Shown one piece after another: positions 12,301 through 21,005 of a stretch of DNA of 64,000 bases. Location: the NCBI RefSeq assembly GCF_035083965.1, contig NC_089738.1:19122734-19186733 (forward strand). The letters are read 5' to 3'. Each line of letters begins with the position of its first letter. The stretch's first letter is position 1. The stretch is from Branchiostoma lanceolatum. Its lineage: Eukaryota > Chordata > Leptocardii > Amphioxiformes > Branchiostomatidae. The position numbers and the translations under genes were made by a program. The notes under the pieces were generated by a model. That model had not been told where the DNA came from and did no database searches. It saw only the letters and a list, made by a program, of their open reading frames with translations.

Positions 12301-15300
12301 TCAACAAGAAATTAATCAGTTTGCAATGAAGAGTACTGTTGTATGCATTTCTTTTACTCAAAAAAGATGTAAAAATTCTTTACAACTTTAGCCTATACTA
12401 TACTATACATGCACTATTAGAATAGGTTATGGACCTGAGGGTGGTCTGCTGATAAAATTAATGAAACTGAAATTGATAACTGAGGATCGTCATGCATGTA
12501 TATAAGATTGTACAAGAAACTGTTAACTATTACTTCAAATCAGTTTTGTCAAAAATCTGCAAGTCAGATACCTTGTGTACAAAAGGCTTGCCATCTCCAA
12601 GTGGTTTTCCTGATGTTGCATCGAACAAGTGGACAACTGCAGACAAACAAAAATGTCATTATGGTTAAGAACTTGTATAATATAACAGTTTCAAGTCTGA
12701 CAACATGTATGACGGTTTGTATGTTAGACTGAACGGGAAAAATCAGTCTTCCATATCCTTTATTATCATGGAAGTATTTGGGCACAAATGTCTTTTGGAA
12801 CTGCAAGAAGAGAAGTACAACCAAAAGTTTCTTGACAGAACTGACAAACTTTTTGCTCTGAACCAAGGCCTGGAAAATAATCAAAAGAACTAGAACAAGT
12901 ACTAGAAAGTTCACCAATTAGTATGAAACATTACAACAATCCATTGGACTTGTCAGCCTTGATGATGGAATAGCCTAACTCAGTAACAGGGACAAAAAGA
13001 AGCCTGCCTCTCCTTTTAACATGGAACAATCCAAAAGAATCTGACCCCTCCTCCAACGTGGAACAATCCAACAGAGCAACATGGAACAGTCCAACAGACC
13101 CTGCTACCCCTCTAAAATGGAACAGTTTAACAGACCCTGCCATCCTTACAAAAATGGAACAGTCCAACAGACCCTACAACCTCCTACAAACATGGAACAG
13201 TCCAACAGACCCTGCCCCCCCCTCCAACATGGAACAATCCAGGAGGCCAACATGGAACAGTCCAACAGACCCTGCCAGGCCTACAAACATGGAACAGTCC
13301 AACAGACCCTGCCACCCCTACGATTCGTACGAACATGGAACAGTCCAACAGACCGTACTACCCCTTTACCTTACCCCTTAGAAAGCGAGAGAGTAGCGAG
13401 TGTTGTAGCGACTCCCACCGCGGCTGGCCACATGCTGTAGCGGTATCAATAGTAGCGGTTTCAGGGGTTGTAGCGGTTTGTCGGAGTGTGTCCAGTTGTG
13501 GGAGTGAGTCAGGGTTTAGGAATGTTTTACACTGCTGGTCTGTAGCGGGTGGCGGTGGGTCGATCAGGCCTAAACTTTCAAGTTCCTCATACCAAGACCC
13601 TGCAACCCCTTAGGGATAGTTGGGCCAAGTATAGAGAAAAATGTCTTACTTTGCGTAAAAAATCAAATTTATTATATTTCAGTTCCCTATAAATGCAGCT
13701 ATTCCTACATTGGAAACTTTGGAACTGGACTAATGTCCCAGAAATTAGTCAACCAGCCGAACAATTCTTCTAAAAAACACACTAGCTTTGAATGGTGTAT
13801 ATCAAACATCTTGTCACTCCTTGACCTAGCTTTGCACAATGATGTACATGTATCTGTAAACAGTATATAAAAAAGAACTGATGACCAGATCCCAACAACA
13901 CTTAGCAAGACCCTGCAACCCCTTAGGGATAGTTGGGTCAAGTATAAATAAACATTTCTAATCTCCGTGCAGAAAGATTGAACATGTATTTCTCAGTTCC
14001 CTATAACTGCAGCTATTCCTTAGTAACAGGGTCAACTTTGAAACTATCAATGAGTTACAGTGTAGCAGGCATGAGTCAAACAGTCAAACTACTCTTCTGA
14101 CAAACACACCTGCTTTGAAATGTGGTTGATGTGATATAATGAACACATTCTGTCACACCTACTAGATGTTTTGGCCTTGCTGTATATCATCATGTACATA
14201 AAAATAAGGAACAATGTATGAGATAAAACTGATGACAAAATCCAAGCAATACTTAGATGATAAGGCCACACCAATTTAATTTCTTGGTTAACGGATTTTT
14301 ATTTAAAAAAAAAAATAAAATTAGAAAGAAAAAAAATCATGAAAAGAGAAGGCTGGCCCAACCTTCTGTTTTCATGATTTTTAAAAAAGAAAAAAAAAAA
14401 ACAATTTACATAAAAATCCGTTAACCAAGAAATTAAATTGGTGTGGCCTAAGAGACACACAGAATAGAATGTGGTGAAAGTTTTACTGACCTTTTTCGTC
14501 CTTCTTGTCCCTGATGGCGACGGCGTCGTTGCTGATAGCGAGAGTTTGCACGTTGAGCACGTCAGGTCGCAGGCCGGGGACTTTGGGGGCAGCCTGCATC
14601 CGACCCTGGGAAATGCATATAGATGTTTAAATACAGTAGAACCCTTATTTGCAAAGCCCATTTGTTTTTCCGATTATTCGATTGTAAGGGGGGGGGGGGT
14701 TGATAGTGGACATCATACGCAATGACACAAAGAATACAAACATGATCATATCTAACCATAAAGGACAGTGAACATTATTGTTACATGTACTGCTTATTAC
14801 TAAATACATTTTTTGGTACATGTGTACTTCCATCATATGAGTCTCTATAATAGTCTTAGTAGAATTCTGTCCTAGCCAGTCTTTCACTTGTAGTTGTAAG
14901 TCCTGTTTCTTAGACAAAGAGGATGAACTGCAGGAGACTAAGGAGAAACTAATACCTTGAACAATGTTGCCTTACGTAAGGTTAGCAGCCTCTAAACTTT
15001 TTCTAGCCAGTGCTTTTTTTAGACTTACCTCATACGAATACACCTGTATGCCACTGCTGTCCACCAGAGCAAAGTGCCTAGAGAAAGAAGATGTTTCATT
15101 TTGCTGTTATGAATATAATTCTCTCGACTTGAACTTTACTATGGTATAATTACAGAATACAAATGTGCAACAAATACTGAAAACCAAAACATTGAAACTT
15201 CATAACAAATCTTTTAGTATTTCCCGCCATTCTTTGTGAAACTGAATTACATGTACATGTATATCGAGTGATGATACCCTGGAATGAAGATGATGATTTA

Positions 15301-18300
15301 TATCGAATCTAATTTAGTCTAATTTCTAAGGAAAGGACTCTTAGTCTTACTTTTCTGTCTGCACAATAAGGGTAACTGTTCCTTCCTTCAGGTCAAAGAT
15401 CATTGGAGTGTTCCAATTCTTGGTGCTGACAGGGGTAGACAAGTATACGTTGATGTTAGAAAACATGATCAAAAGCAGATCTAGATGACTTAAGCATATA
15501 AGCACTGCAGAAAACCACTTGATATGTAATGTGTAACTGCTGCATCCTTGATACTGGGGACATACATGTACTAAAGTTCAATCTTACAATAAATTTTTCT
15601 TTATAAAAAAATCAGCAAACTGCACACCAATGTGTGATAAAGTTATTAGGACTCAAATGACTGTGTATCTCTGTTATATTGTATCTGACCCTTACCTCTT
15701 CCCTCATGACCTCAATGAAAAGCGGCCTGCGTGCCTATTTGAGCTTATCATGAATAAACAAAGGTTCAAACTAACCACAAAAAAAAATGTACCTGTAAAC
15801 GTAACACTGTGATGTTGTTGCCACCACAAGATGGCCGAACGCCAGCGACGTCTTGATGATGCGGTCCCGGAAGTCCAGCTTCTCCCGAGCGTCATCCATC
15901 ACGTTGCGTACCTGGATCGACTTCCTGTCCGTGACCGTCGCCTCGTAGTTCTTCCACTCAAGTCGGCGCTCGATCACGTGACCGAAGATCACGTGACCAT
16001 TCCCACAAGCCCCTGCTATCTGGGTACCGTCGCTAGACCAAGCGATGTTGAAAACGCTCCCAGTGTTGGGCTTCTCCAAAGCATAGGACCACTGGGATAA
16101 AAAGAAGTTGTGTAAATCGAACAGTTTGCCGTCAAGGGCCCAGCTGACAGAACCACCTCGAACAAACAAACACACAACATCTGTAAATAATTTTGGTAGG
16201 CAGTAGTAGTGGGCAACCAGTTACCTCAAGCCAACCATACACACTCACGCCGTATCTTTAGAAAAGACGCTATAGCTTATGGTTGGCTTGAGGTTGCCCA
16301 CTACTACTGCCTCTTGATCCGTGAATAATGTCATCAGGTTGGTGAATGACTGAATAGCAAGGTTCTTTTATTCACAATCAAGTATTTGCATGAGCCAACG
16401 TTTCAACGACTGTCAGTCATCTTCATCAGGGCAATACTGACTGGTTCACAGTGCACTGAAGTTAGGTGTTACTGCTCACAATGCAGTCCCAAATGTAAAG
16501 TATTGTTACATTAATAGATACTGTTAAGCAATAATGGTGAGATGATGCGGTTCCAAAGTAAAGTATTGTTACATTAATCAAGGAGGTTATATAGACTATA
16601 TAACCTCCTTGCATTAATAGATACTGTTAAGCAATAATGGTGAGATGATGCGGTTCCAAAGTAAAGTATTGTTACATTAATCAAGGAGGTTATATAGACT
16701 ATATAACCTCCTTGCATTAATAGATACTGTTAAGCAATAATGGTGAGATGATGTGGTTCCAAATGTAAAGTCAGACAGACAGTCATCAAAAAGTCGGCTC
16801 TTGTAAACTACATGGTTGTGAATAAAAGAACCTTGCTATTCAAACACACAACACATTGAAACTTACCCCAGTTTTGTCGCAGAGTCTGAGCGTGTTGAAT
16901 GACCCGACAGCGAACAATTCTCCATCGGGGGCCCAGCTGACCGAGGTGATGGGATAGTCGTGCACCTGGCTGGTGAACATGAGACGCCCATAGCTGTCCC
17001 ACACCTGGAAAACAAGTGCCTGTTAGTTTCTTCCTTAAAATCAATGTACCTATAGTTCATATTAATCATAACAGGTTGTTATATTCAAATGAAAGTTCTC
17101 TGTGAAGCAGGTAATTGACATTATAAAGATTTTATATACTATTTCAGAACACAAAGTAAAATGTATTTTTGACCTGCTGCTGACATCACACTAGAATTCA
17201 GGTATTCAAGACTTAAGGTCATTTCAACTTGAGGAAGATCAGAGGACTAATAACAAGCTTTTTGGTAAGTACTTTACGTTGTGTACAGAAATAGCTTTAA
17301 ATCTTTACGATACTTGGTTATAAATGATGATTAAAATCCAATGGAAAAAAAGCATTTCACTGAGAAAAATTCTCATGACACTTGTCTTTGGTATTCTACA
17401 TTTTACCTCATTCCCTGACGTCCTTACCTTGTACCTGCAGTCCTCTCCCCCAGACAGAATCAGGTTGTTGACAGCATTCCAGTCGACCTTCAGAATCACT
17501 CCTTCGTGACCTTTCCACTGGAAAAATAACAGGCGTCAATAATAAAATGAATAAACAAATGAATGAATGAGTAAACAAACAAACGAACAAAAGAATGAAT
17601 GCCCCACCTGTATGGGTTTGGCGTTAGCCTGCAGAGGTTTTATGATGAGCTGCCGGCCGCTGGTGTACAGGATCTGGTCCGAGTCCGGTCCCCACGCCAG
17701 GGAGTAGACGGGTGTGCCCTGTTGTACCATCGTGGAGCGTAGCATCCCGCTACGGGACCAGATTCTCACCTGTCCGTCCTCACCAGCTGAGAGAGAACAG
17801 TAAAACCTTAATCCATTAAACTCAAAAAGAAGGTTAGACGTCCAGATAATGAGATACTCAATTAAGTCAATACAAAAGTTACTCAAGCAAGTCAGACACC
17901 GACGAAAGACGGATGCTGTCTTAAACGTCCAACCATCTACAAAACTTATCCAGTTATTTCAGTAACTAACTTTTGTATTTAGTAACACTTTAGATAATGT
18001 ACATGTATGGGTTCTAGTGTTCTAAAGCTACCAAGTTTGCAAATAACTGAGACAACCAGTAAACATGGCAACTTACACAATAATATGCCATGTCATCATT
18101 TTATAAACCTATACTGACCTGTAGCCATGGCTGTTCCATCATATGACCACCTCCCAGAGAGAACAGCGCCCTTGTGAGCTTCCACGCTCTTCTCCACCCT
18201 CCCCAGCCGGGAGATCAAATGAAACTTCCCTGTAAGAGAGGGACAGTTCATTATACTTAGTCTAGCACTATGGGATTCGGGGAAACTTGAGAAAACTATG

Positions 18301-19618
18301 TATAGAGTCTATATACAACTTACAAGTACTATGCTTTGATTAAACCAATTACAAAACTATGATACTCATGGAACAAGGACAAGACAGAATACTCTCTAAT
18401 ACTTTTATGAACTTTGTAAGATGCGAGTTTGAGAGCTGCAGAAAATCAACTATGGATGGTACACACGCTAAGTTCAACAAGTCAAATAAGTAACTAAAAA
18501 ATAATCACAGAAGGCTACTTATCATCATCCTGTAACTTATTTTTTTTTGTCCTGTCTACAAACCAGAAAAGAAAAACACTAGTACAGTAGTTGCAAACAA
18601 AGCATTACAAACTTTACCATCAGTACTAGTCAGCACGAACACGTCGGACTGCGTCTGCTTGCCCTTCCCTCCTCCCACAACCTTGGGGAACCAGTGGATG
18701 TCAGTTGCGTAGACCTCCGCGGGAAGCTTGGCCTTTAGCCAGCTTCATCCCCCCCCCCCACAAACAAACAAACAAATAAACAAACTCACCATCAGTACTA
18801 GTCAGCACAAACACATCGGACTGCGTCTGCTTGCCCTTCCCTCCGCCCACGACCTTGGGGAACCAGTGGATGTCGGTGGCGTAGACCTCCGCGGGAAGCT
18901 TGGCGAGCTGCGTCGTCTCGTTGGTGAGCAGGCTCCACTTGAGGATGGCGTGGTCGTCGCTGCAGGAGTAGAGCTCGTCCGCTGTGGTCCAGCCCACACT
19001 GCTGACCAGCTCCGAATGTGCAGGGACGTCAAGGGGAATGTGTGTGGCAATATAGCTATAGCTTTTCCAGTGATCACAAAGACACCAGTCGGGATCTCTA
19101 CTGCACTGGTAGAATCGGTGATTCTACTGTCAGATCATGTTGCTAGTTCTGTCAACAGAGAAGTATAACTATAATTGCTATCTCTACCAGTGGAATCACT
19201 GACTTTGCCAGATCATGATTTCTACCCTGACATATATAAGCCTCAACTAGAAACTGGAAGAGATCTTCCTACCTGGCTGAAAAATTATGGATCTACTCTA
19301 CTCTACTCTACTCTTTGATTTCTTTGTATTGCAATTCTTTGAGAATACAGAAAACAGCTTGACTGCCATCACCTTGGCAGTACGAAATATGCAGCATCCA
19401 TCATCGGCTTTTGCTATGGGATGTCACTTAAGTAGACAAACAGCTGACAACAAAGTATACAAGAAGCAAAGTTGGCAAATTATGAAACTGACACACTGAC
19501 AGTAACTTACGCCCCCCTCCCCACTATATCTTCGACTTTTTCAAAGTCTATCTGTAAACTTATCAATACGCAAAAGGATATGTTTCGGTTCCTTGGCGAG
19601 GGATATCTTGAGCCTCAT
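3383..19618 (-). CDS. IFT80: IFT80, intraflagellar transport protein 80 (18 exons, 771 aa)
   Basis: IFT80 is an IFT-B complex subunit needed for anterograde transport in cilia. Coding exons, 5' to 3' on the minus strand: 19582-19618, 18790-19017, 18119-18229, 17608-17786, 17428-17517, 16867-17004, 15793-16091, 15351-15425, 15029-15077, 14491-14605, 12572-12636, 11564-11699, 10905-11052, 9426-9597, 7823-7912, 6574-6746, 4535-4658, 3383-3469. All phases agree and the total is 2,316 bases (771 aa plus stop); the human protein is about 777 aa. It starts [13 protein letters not shown], as vertebrate IFT80 does nearly exactly. WD40 repeats fill two propellers (about residues 10-260 and 270-560; e.g. 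[23 protein letters not shown]). A helical TPR-like tail follows, with [20 protein letters not shown] and [18 protein letters not shown]. Several exons have truncated tandem copies nearby (separate entries). Identification is from recognised similarity to vertebrate IFT80. Confidence 0.96.
3806..4500. repeat. 55-bp minisatellite built from the IFT80 exon 17 donor region
   Basis: About 12 tandem copies of a 55-bp unit, each holding tgtctcaccccctct followed by acatactgaagaaagaaac. Copies start every 55 bases (e.g. 3865, 3920, 3975). The unit matches the true exon 17 splice-donor edge at about 4529-4550 (tgtctcaccccctc), so the array seems to have grown from the exon-intron boundary. It lies in IFT80 intron 17. 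Confidence 0.85.
4686..5660 (-). repeat. ~122-bp tandem array of truncated IFT80 exon 17 copies
   Basis: Eight copies of the 5' half of exon 17 with its splice acceptor and upstream intron. The codable part reads [19 protein letters not shown], then runs into STAS and intron sequence because the exon is cut off. Copies lie near 4716, 4838, 4961, 5085, 5206, 5328, 5443 and 5565, joined by gaatgaatg-type spacers. Only 4535-4658 keeps the donor and the full exon. The copies have acceptors but no donor, so they should be dead. Confidence 0.85.
5678..5762 (-). mobile_element. 3' end of a CR1-type LINE (fragment)
   Basis: This segment (ctgtatctatatagccgg then ccgccataaggcgtaac and gcaggcacgcggcgcggca) recurs at about 8945, 10430 and, in inverse orientation, 53088. 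At 8945 and 10430 it is attached to a decayed reverse-transcriptase C-terminus, so it is read as the 3' tail of a non-LTR element. Confidence 0.6.
6105..6142 (-). pseudogene. partial copy of the 3' end of IFT80 exon 16
   Basis: On the minus strand it reads [11 protein letters not shown] followed by GTCCG, matching the end of the true exon 16 (6574-6746; ends NWDR then GTACG). Only about 38 bases are copied. It has no acceptor and should not be spliced. Confidence 0.65.
6255..6506 (+). mobile_element. LINE reverse-transcriptase C-terminal remnant
   Basis: The short frame contains [12 protein letters not shown] and later [11 protein letters not shown]. This is the pattern SxPRTxxLWNxLP...FKxxV that ends ORF2 of many CR1/jockey-type elements. 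No RT core is present. Confidence 0.4.
6783..7017. mobile_element. Harbinger-like MITE, TSD TTA
   Basis: 235-bp element with ~32-bp inverted ends starting GGCCACACCA and continuing with taatttcttggttaac. It is flanked on both sides by TTA (6780-6782 and 7018-7020). A TWA target duplication is characteristic of PIF/Harbinger elements. Same family as 14264-14448. In IFT80 intron 15. Confidence 0.75.
7070..7340 (+). mobile_element. tRNA-derived SINE-like repeat
   Basis: It contains a pol III B-box-like word (agtttgattcctggc) followed by tgtcctcgggaaaggcac and ctccacccaggtgtaaaaa, a central segment I associate with tRNA-derived SINEs of deuterostomes. Ends are not sharply defined. Confidence 0.45.
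7700..7806 (+). mobile_element. SINE tail-like fragment
   Basis: The segment ...ttgggccaccctggctaaat with an acaaacaaac tail resembles 60050-60125 (ttgggcagccctggctgtgt followed by aataaataaac) and a short piece near 35980. A shared dispersed short repeat with A-rich tail is the simplest reading. Confidence 0.4.
7965..8040. repeat. dispersed repeat shared with 60288-60348
   Basis: ataactttattgcaagttc followed by tgcccgaaggctaattgca occurs here and, slightly changed, near 60288. No coding function is seen. Confidence 0.5.
8120..8320 (+). mobile_element. decayed LINE RT C-terminus
   Basis: With one frameshift the plus strand reads [14 protein letters not shown] and then [18 protein letters not shown], the usual ending of a non-LTR reverse-transcriptase protein (SFLPxAIRLYNxL). 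Stops and a shift show it is dead. Confidence 0.45.
8945..9330 (-). mobile_element. CR1-type LINE 3' fragment
   Basis: The minus strand encodes [20 protein letters not shown] then [15 protein letters not shown] and a final [10 protein letters not shown] segment, typical of the ORF2 C-terminus of CR1-like elements. The shared 3' tail (see 5678) follows, with a gatacagat-type end. In IFT80 intron 14. Confidence 0.6.
10305..10370 (-). pseudogene. partial copy 1 of IFT80 exon 13
   Basis: Minus strand reads [20 protein letters not shown] ending at a donor GTGAGT, matching the 3' half of the true exon 13 (10905-11052). The 5' half and the acceptor are missing and several residues differ. Confidence 0.65.
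10430..10722 (-). mobile_element. CR1-type LINE 3' fragment (second copy)
   Basis: Same family as 8945-9330: [28 protein letters not shown] and the common 3' tail on the minus strand. It separates the two partial copies of exon 13. Confidence 0.6.
10725..10790 (-). pseudogene. partial copy 2 of IFT80 exon 13
   Basis: Minus strand reads [20 protein letters not shown] then KDA before a GTGAGT donor. It is closer to the functional exon than copy 1. The 5' half is absent, so normal inclusion would lose conserved residues. Confidence 0.65.
11140..11330 (-). mobile_element. tRNA-derived SINE-like repeat
   Basis: On the minus strand, gttcgtacactgcactggaa is followed by gtcgtgggtttgatc (B-box-like) and gccgaggcattccaaagac, then ctttctctgcttagcactca. 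This resembles tRNA-derived SINEs; the ends are approximate. Confidence 0.4.
12980..13350. repeat. ~30-60-bp minisatellite (catggaacagtccaacagac)
   Basis: About ten degenerate copies of catggaacagtccaacagac with a variable cctgcc...ctacaa spacer. It lies in IFT80 intron 10. Overlapping frames on both strands are repeat artefacts. Confidence 0.85.
13603..14010. repeat. ~305-bp direct duplication in IFT80 intron 10
   Basis: aagaccctgcaaccccttag and the following gatagttggg(c/t)caagtata occur near 13603 and again near 13908, then diverge and realign at agttccctataa(a/c)tgcagc. A local tandem duplication. Confidence 0.6.
14264..14448. mobile_element. Harbinger-like MITE, TSD TAA
   Basis: 185-bp element with ~38-bp nearly perfect inverted ends (GGCCACACCAATTTAATTTC and onwards), flanked by TAA at 14261-14263 and 14449-14451. 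Same family as 6783-7017. The A-rich centre could fold into a long hairpin. Confidence 0.8.
16198..16312. repeat. short hairpin repeat
   Basis: aggcagtagtagtgggcaac near 16198 is matched by its reverse complement ending near 16312, and an inner pair (ctcaagccaaccat / atggttggcttgag) extends the stem. A foldback element in IFT80 intron 6. Confidence 0.65.
16351..16843. mobile_element. TIR element carrying a 103-bp tandem repeat with perfect palindromes
   Basis: Ends are ~26-bp inverted repeats (tgaatagcaaggttctttta and its complement ending at 16843). Inside, a 103-bp unit occurs in two to three copies. Two units hold an identical 31-base perfect palindrome at 16580-16610 and 16683-16713 (aaggaggttatatag, central a, then its complement). 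No coding frame. Confidence 0.65.
18618..18734 (-). pseudogene. partial copy of IFT80 exon 2 (3' half)
   Basis: It matches the 3' half of the true exon 2 (18790-19017) including [20 protein letters not shown] and the exon end, with a few silent changes. The donor has become GTAAAG and the 5' half is missing, so the intact upstream exon is chosen for the model. A caaacaaac simple repeat sits between the two copies. Confidence 0.75.
19018..19581 (-). other. U12-type (AT-AC) intron 1 of IFT80
   Basis: No GT donor gives a good join after the [12 protein letters not shown] start. The intron begins ATATCCTTTT (minus strand of 19572-19581), an exact match to the minor-spliceosome 5' site. It ends in AC at 19018-19019. 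A branch-like TTCCCCTTGAC lies at 19028-19038, its A 11 bases before the end. Splicing this way joins CCG AAA C to AT TCG GAG CTG, giving [12 protein letters not shown], where vertebrate IFT80 has PKHQELVSCVGW. Consensus match, spacing and restored protein all agree. Confidence 0.85.
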
Positions 19619-20046
19619 GTTTTCCGGTCGCGGGGACAGCTGAGATGTGTGAGAAGTTGTTCAAACTCCGCGATGTCCGGATAGAAACTCTAAAACAACC
19701 GCGCTCTGGGAAATATCCTGGAATGTACCGCAAGTCTCGCGCAGTCTCGCCAGGTCTCGTAGAGCCTTAGACGAGAGCTGTCAATTTCGCTGCTTTCCTG
19801 ACCTACAATCCACCTTATTTCATTTAAAGATCAATATAAAGAATATTTGAATGAGAATGAATTAGTTTATTTTACAAGCAACAGAATAAAACAACAATAA
19901 AACAGTTTTACCGTTCTTGCAAAGTCACGTGACCAAAATCCCGCTAAAGGTCGAAGGTCGTAGCCTATAAACAATGGTCCTTCAGACCGGCTGATCAGTT
20001 TTCATAAAAAAACGACAAATTTCACCACTTTTGTCGGTTTTCCGGC
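19619..20046. promoter_or_regulatory. head-to-head promoter region, IFT80 / MFI-like gene
   Basis: 428 bases separate the divergent start codons. The stretch has CpG-bearing segments (cgcgctctggg, tctcgcgcagtctcgcc) and a palindromic E-box GTCACGTGAC at 19924-19933. No TATA box is obvious for either side. A weak X-box-like word (gttgctaaggaaaa) lies just downstream at about 20140. Shared regulation of the pair is an inference from the arrangement. Confidence 0.55.
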
Positions 20047-20969
20047 ATGACCAGAGGAATGGTGAGTATCTAAGGATGTTATGTTAGCTGTTTGGGTGTC
20101 AGTTATTGTGCTGTTTGTAGCGCAAAAGCCGCAAAACTGCGTTGCTAAGGAAAAGTTGGCAGGTCTGAGAAAGTGTCATGGCGGCTGCTTTTATTTTTAA
20201 AATTCTTCTGATGACATTTAGCTTTGTATGAACCAAACCATGTGTTTTGTAGCTCCTAAACATTGATATTTTAGGGAACAAAAATGAAAGGTCAAAATGT
20301 GGGGAGGGGGGCAAACAACAAGAAGAGAGTGTGTTATAGTTGTGAAAAGAGCAAAGTTAGAGTAAGCAAGAGAATAAGGATGAAGCAGTTTTAAGGCCTC
20401 ATATGATTCAAGTTTTTATCTGGATGTCCTTGATAATACTGGTGGACTACATGTACATATCATTTTATCATAATGATACTAATAATGTTTAAAGACAAAG
20501 CAATCTTTGCAATTGCAACAGGATAAGATTCAGAGATATACTTTGGGACGTTTCGAGTGACATCCATCACTCTTCATCAATGTCACTAGAAATATTAGAA
20601 GAGCGTCATCCAGCATTCTAGTGTGCTGAAGAATAAGAATGTCACTCGAAATGTCCAAAAATACTCTCTGAATCTTTGGGATTGATTTGTCTTTATATAT
20701 TGCCAACCTGGATGTCTTACCTTCATAAACAGATATTAATGATGGTATGCCCCCTTTCCAGAGTGCCAAAGAGCAGAGCAGACCGGAGGGGGGGAGTCCA
20801 CAGAATGAAACAGTGCACAGCATCAGCCCTGGCCCCAGGGGGAGTAAGATCAGTATCAAGATCCCCAGCGAACATGCCTACCAACAAACGGAGACGCAAA
20901 CTGACGAGTTTCTCATGGGACCCAGGCCTGGATCTGTGGGGGAGGATGAGTAAGTGTTTGTTTGTTGTT

Positions 20970-21005
<36 letters not shown>

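Noticed and set aside
20140-20153. X-box near the IFT80/MFI-like promoter (gttgctaaggaaaa)
   Set aside because: It matches the RFX consensus poorly in its second half, so it is noted only as weak.
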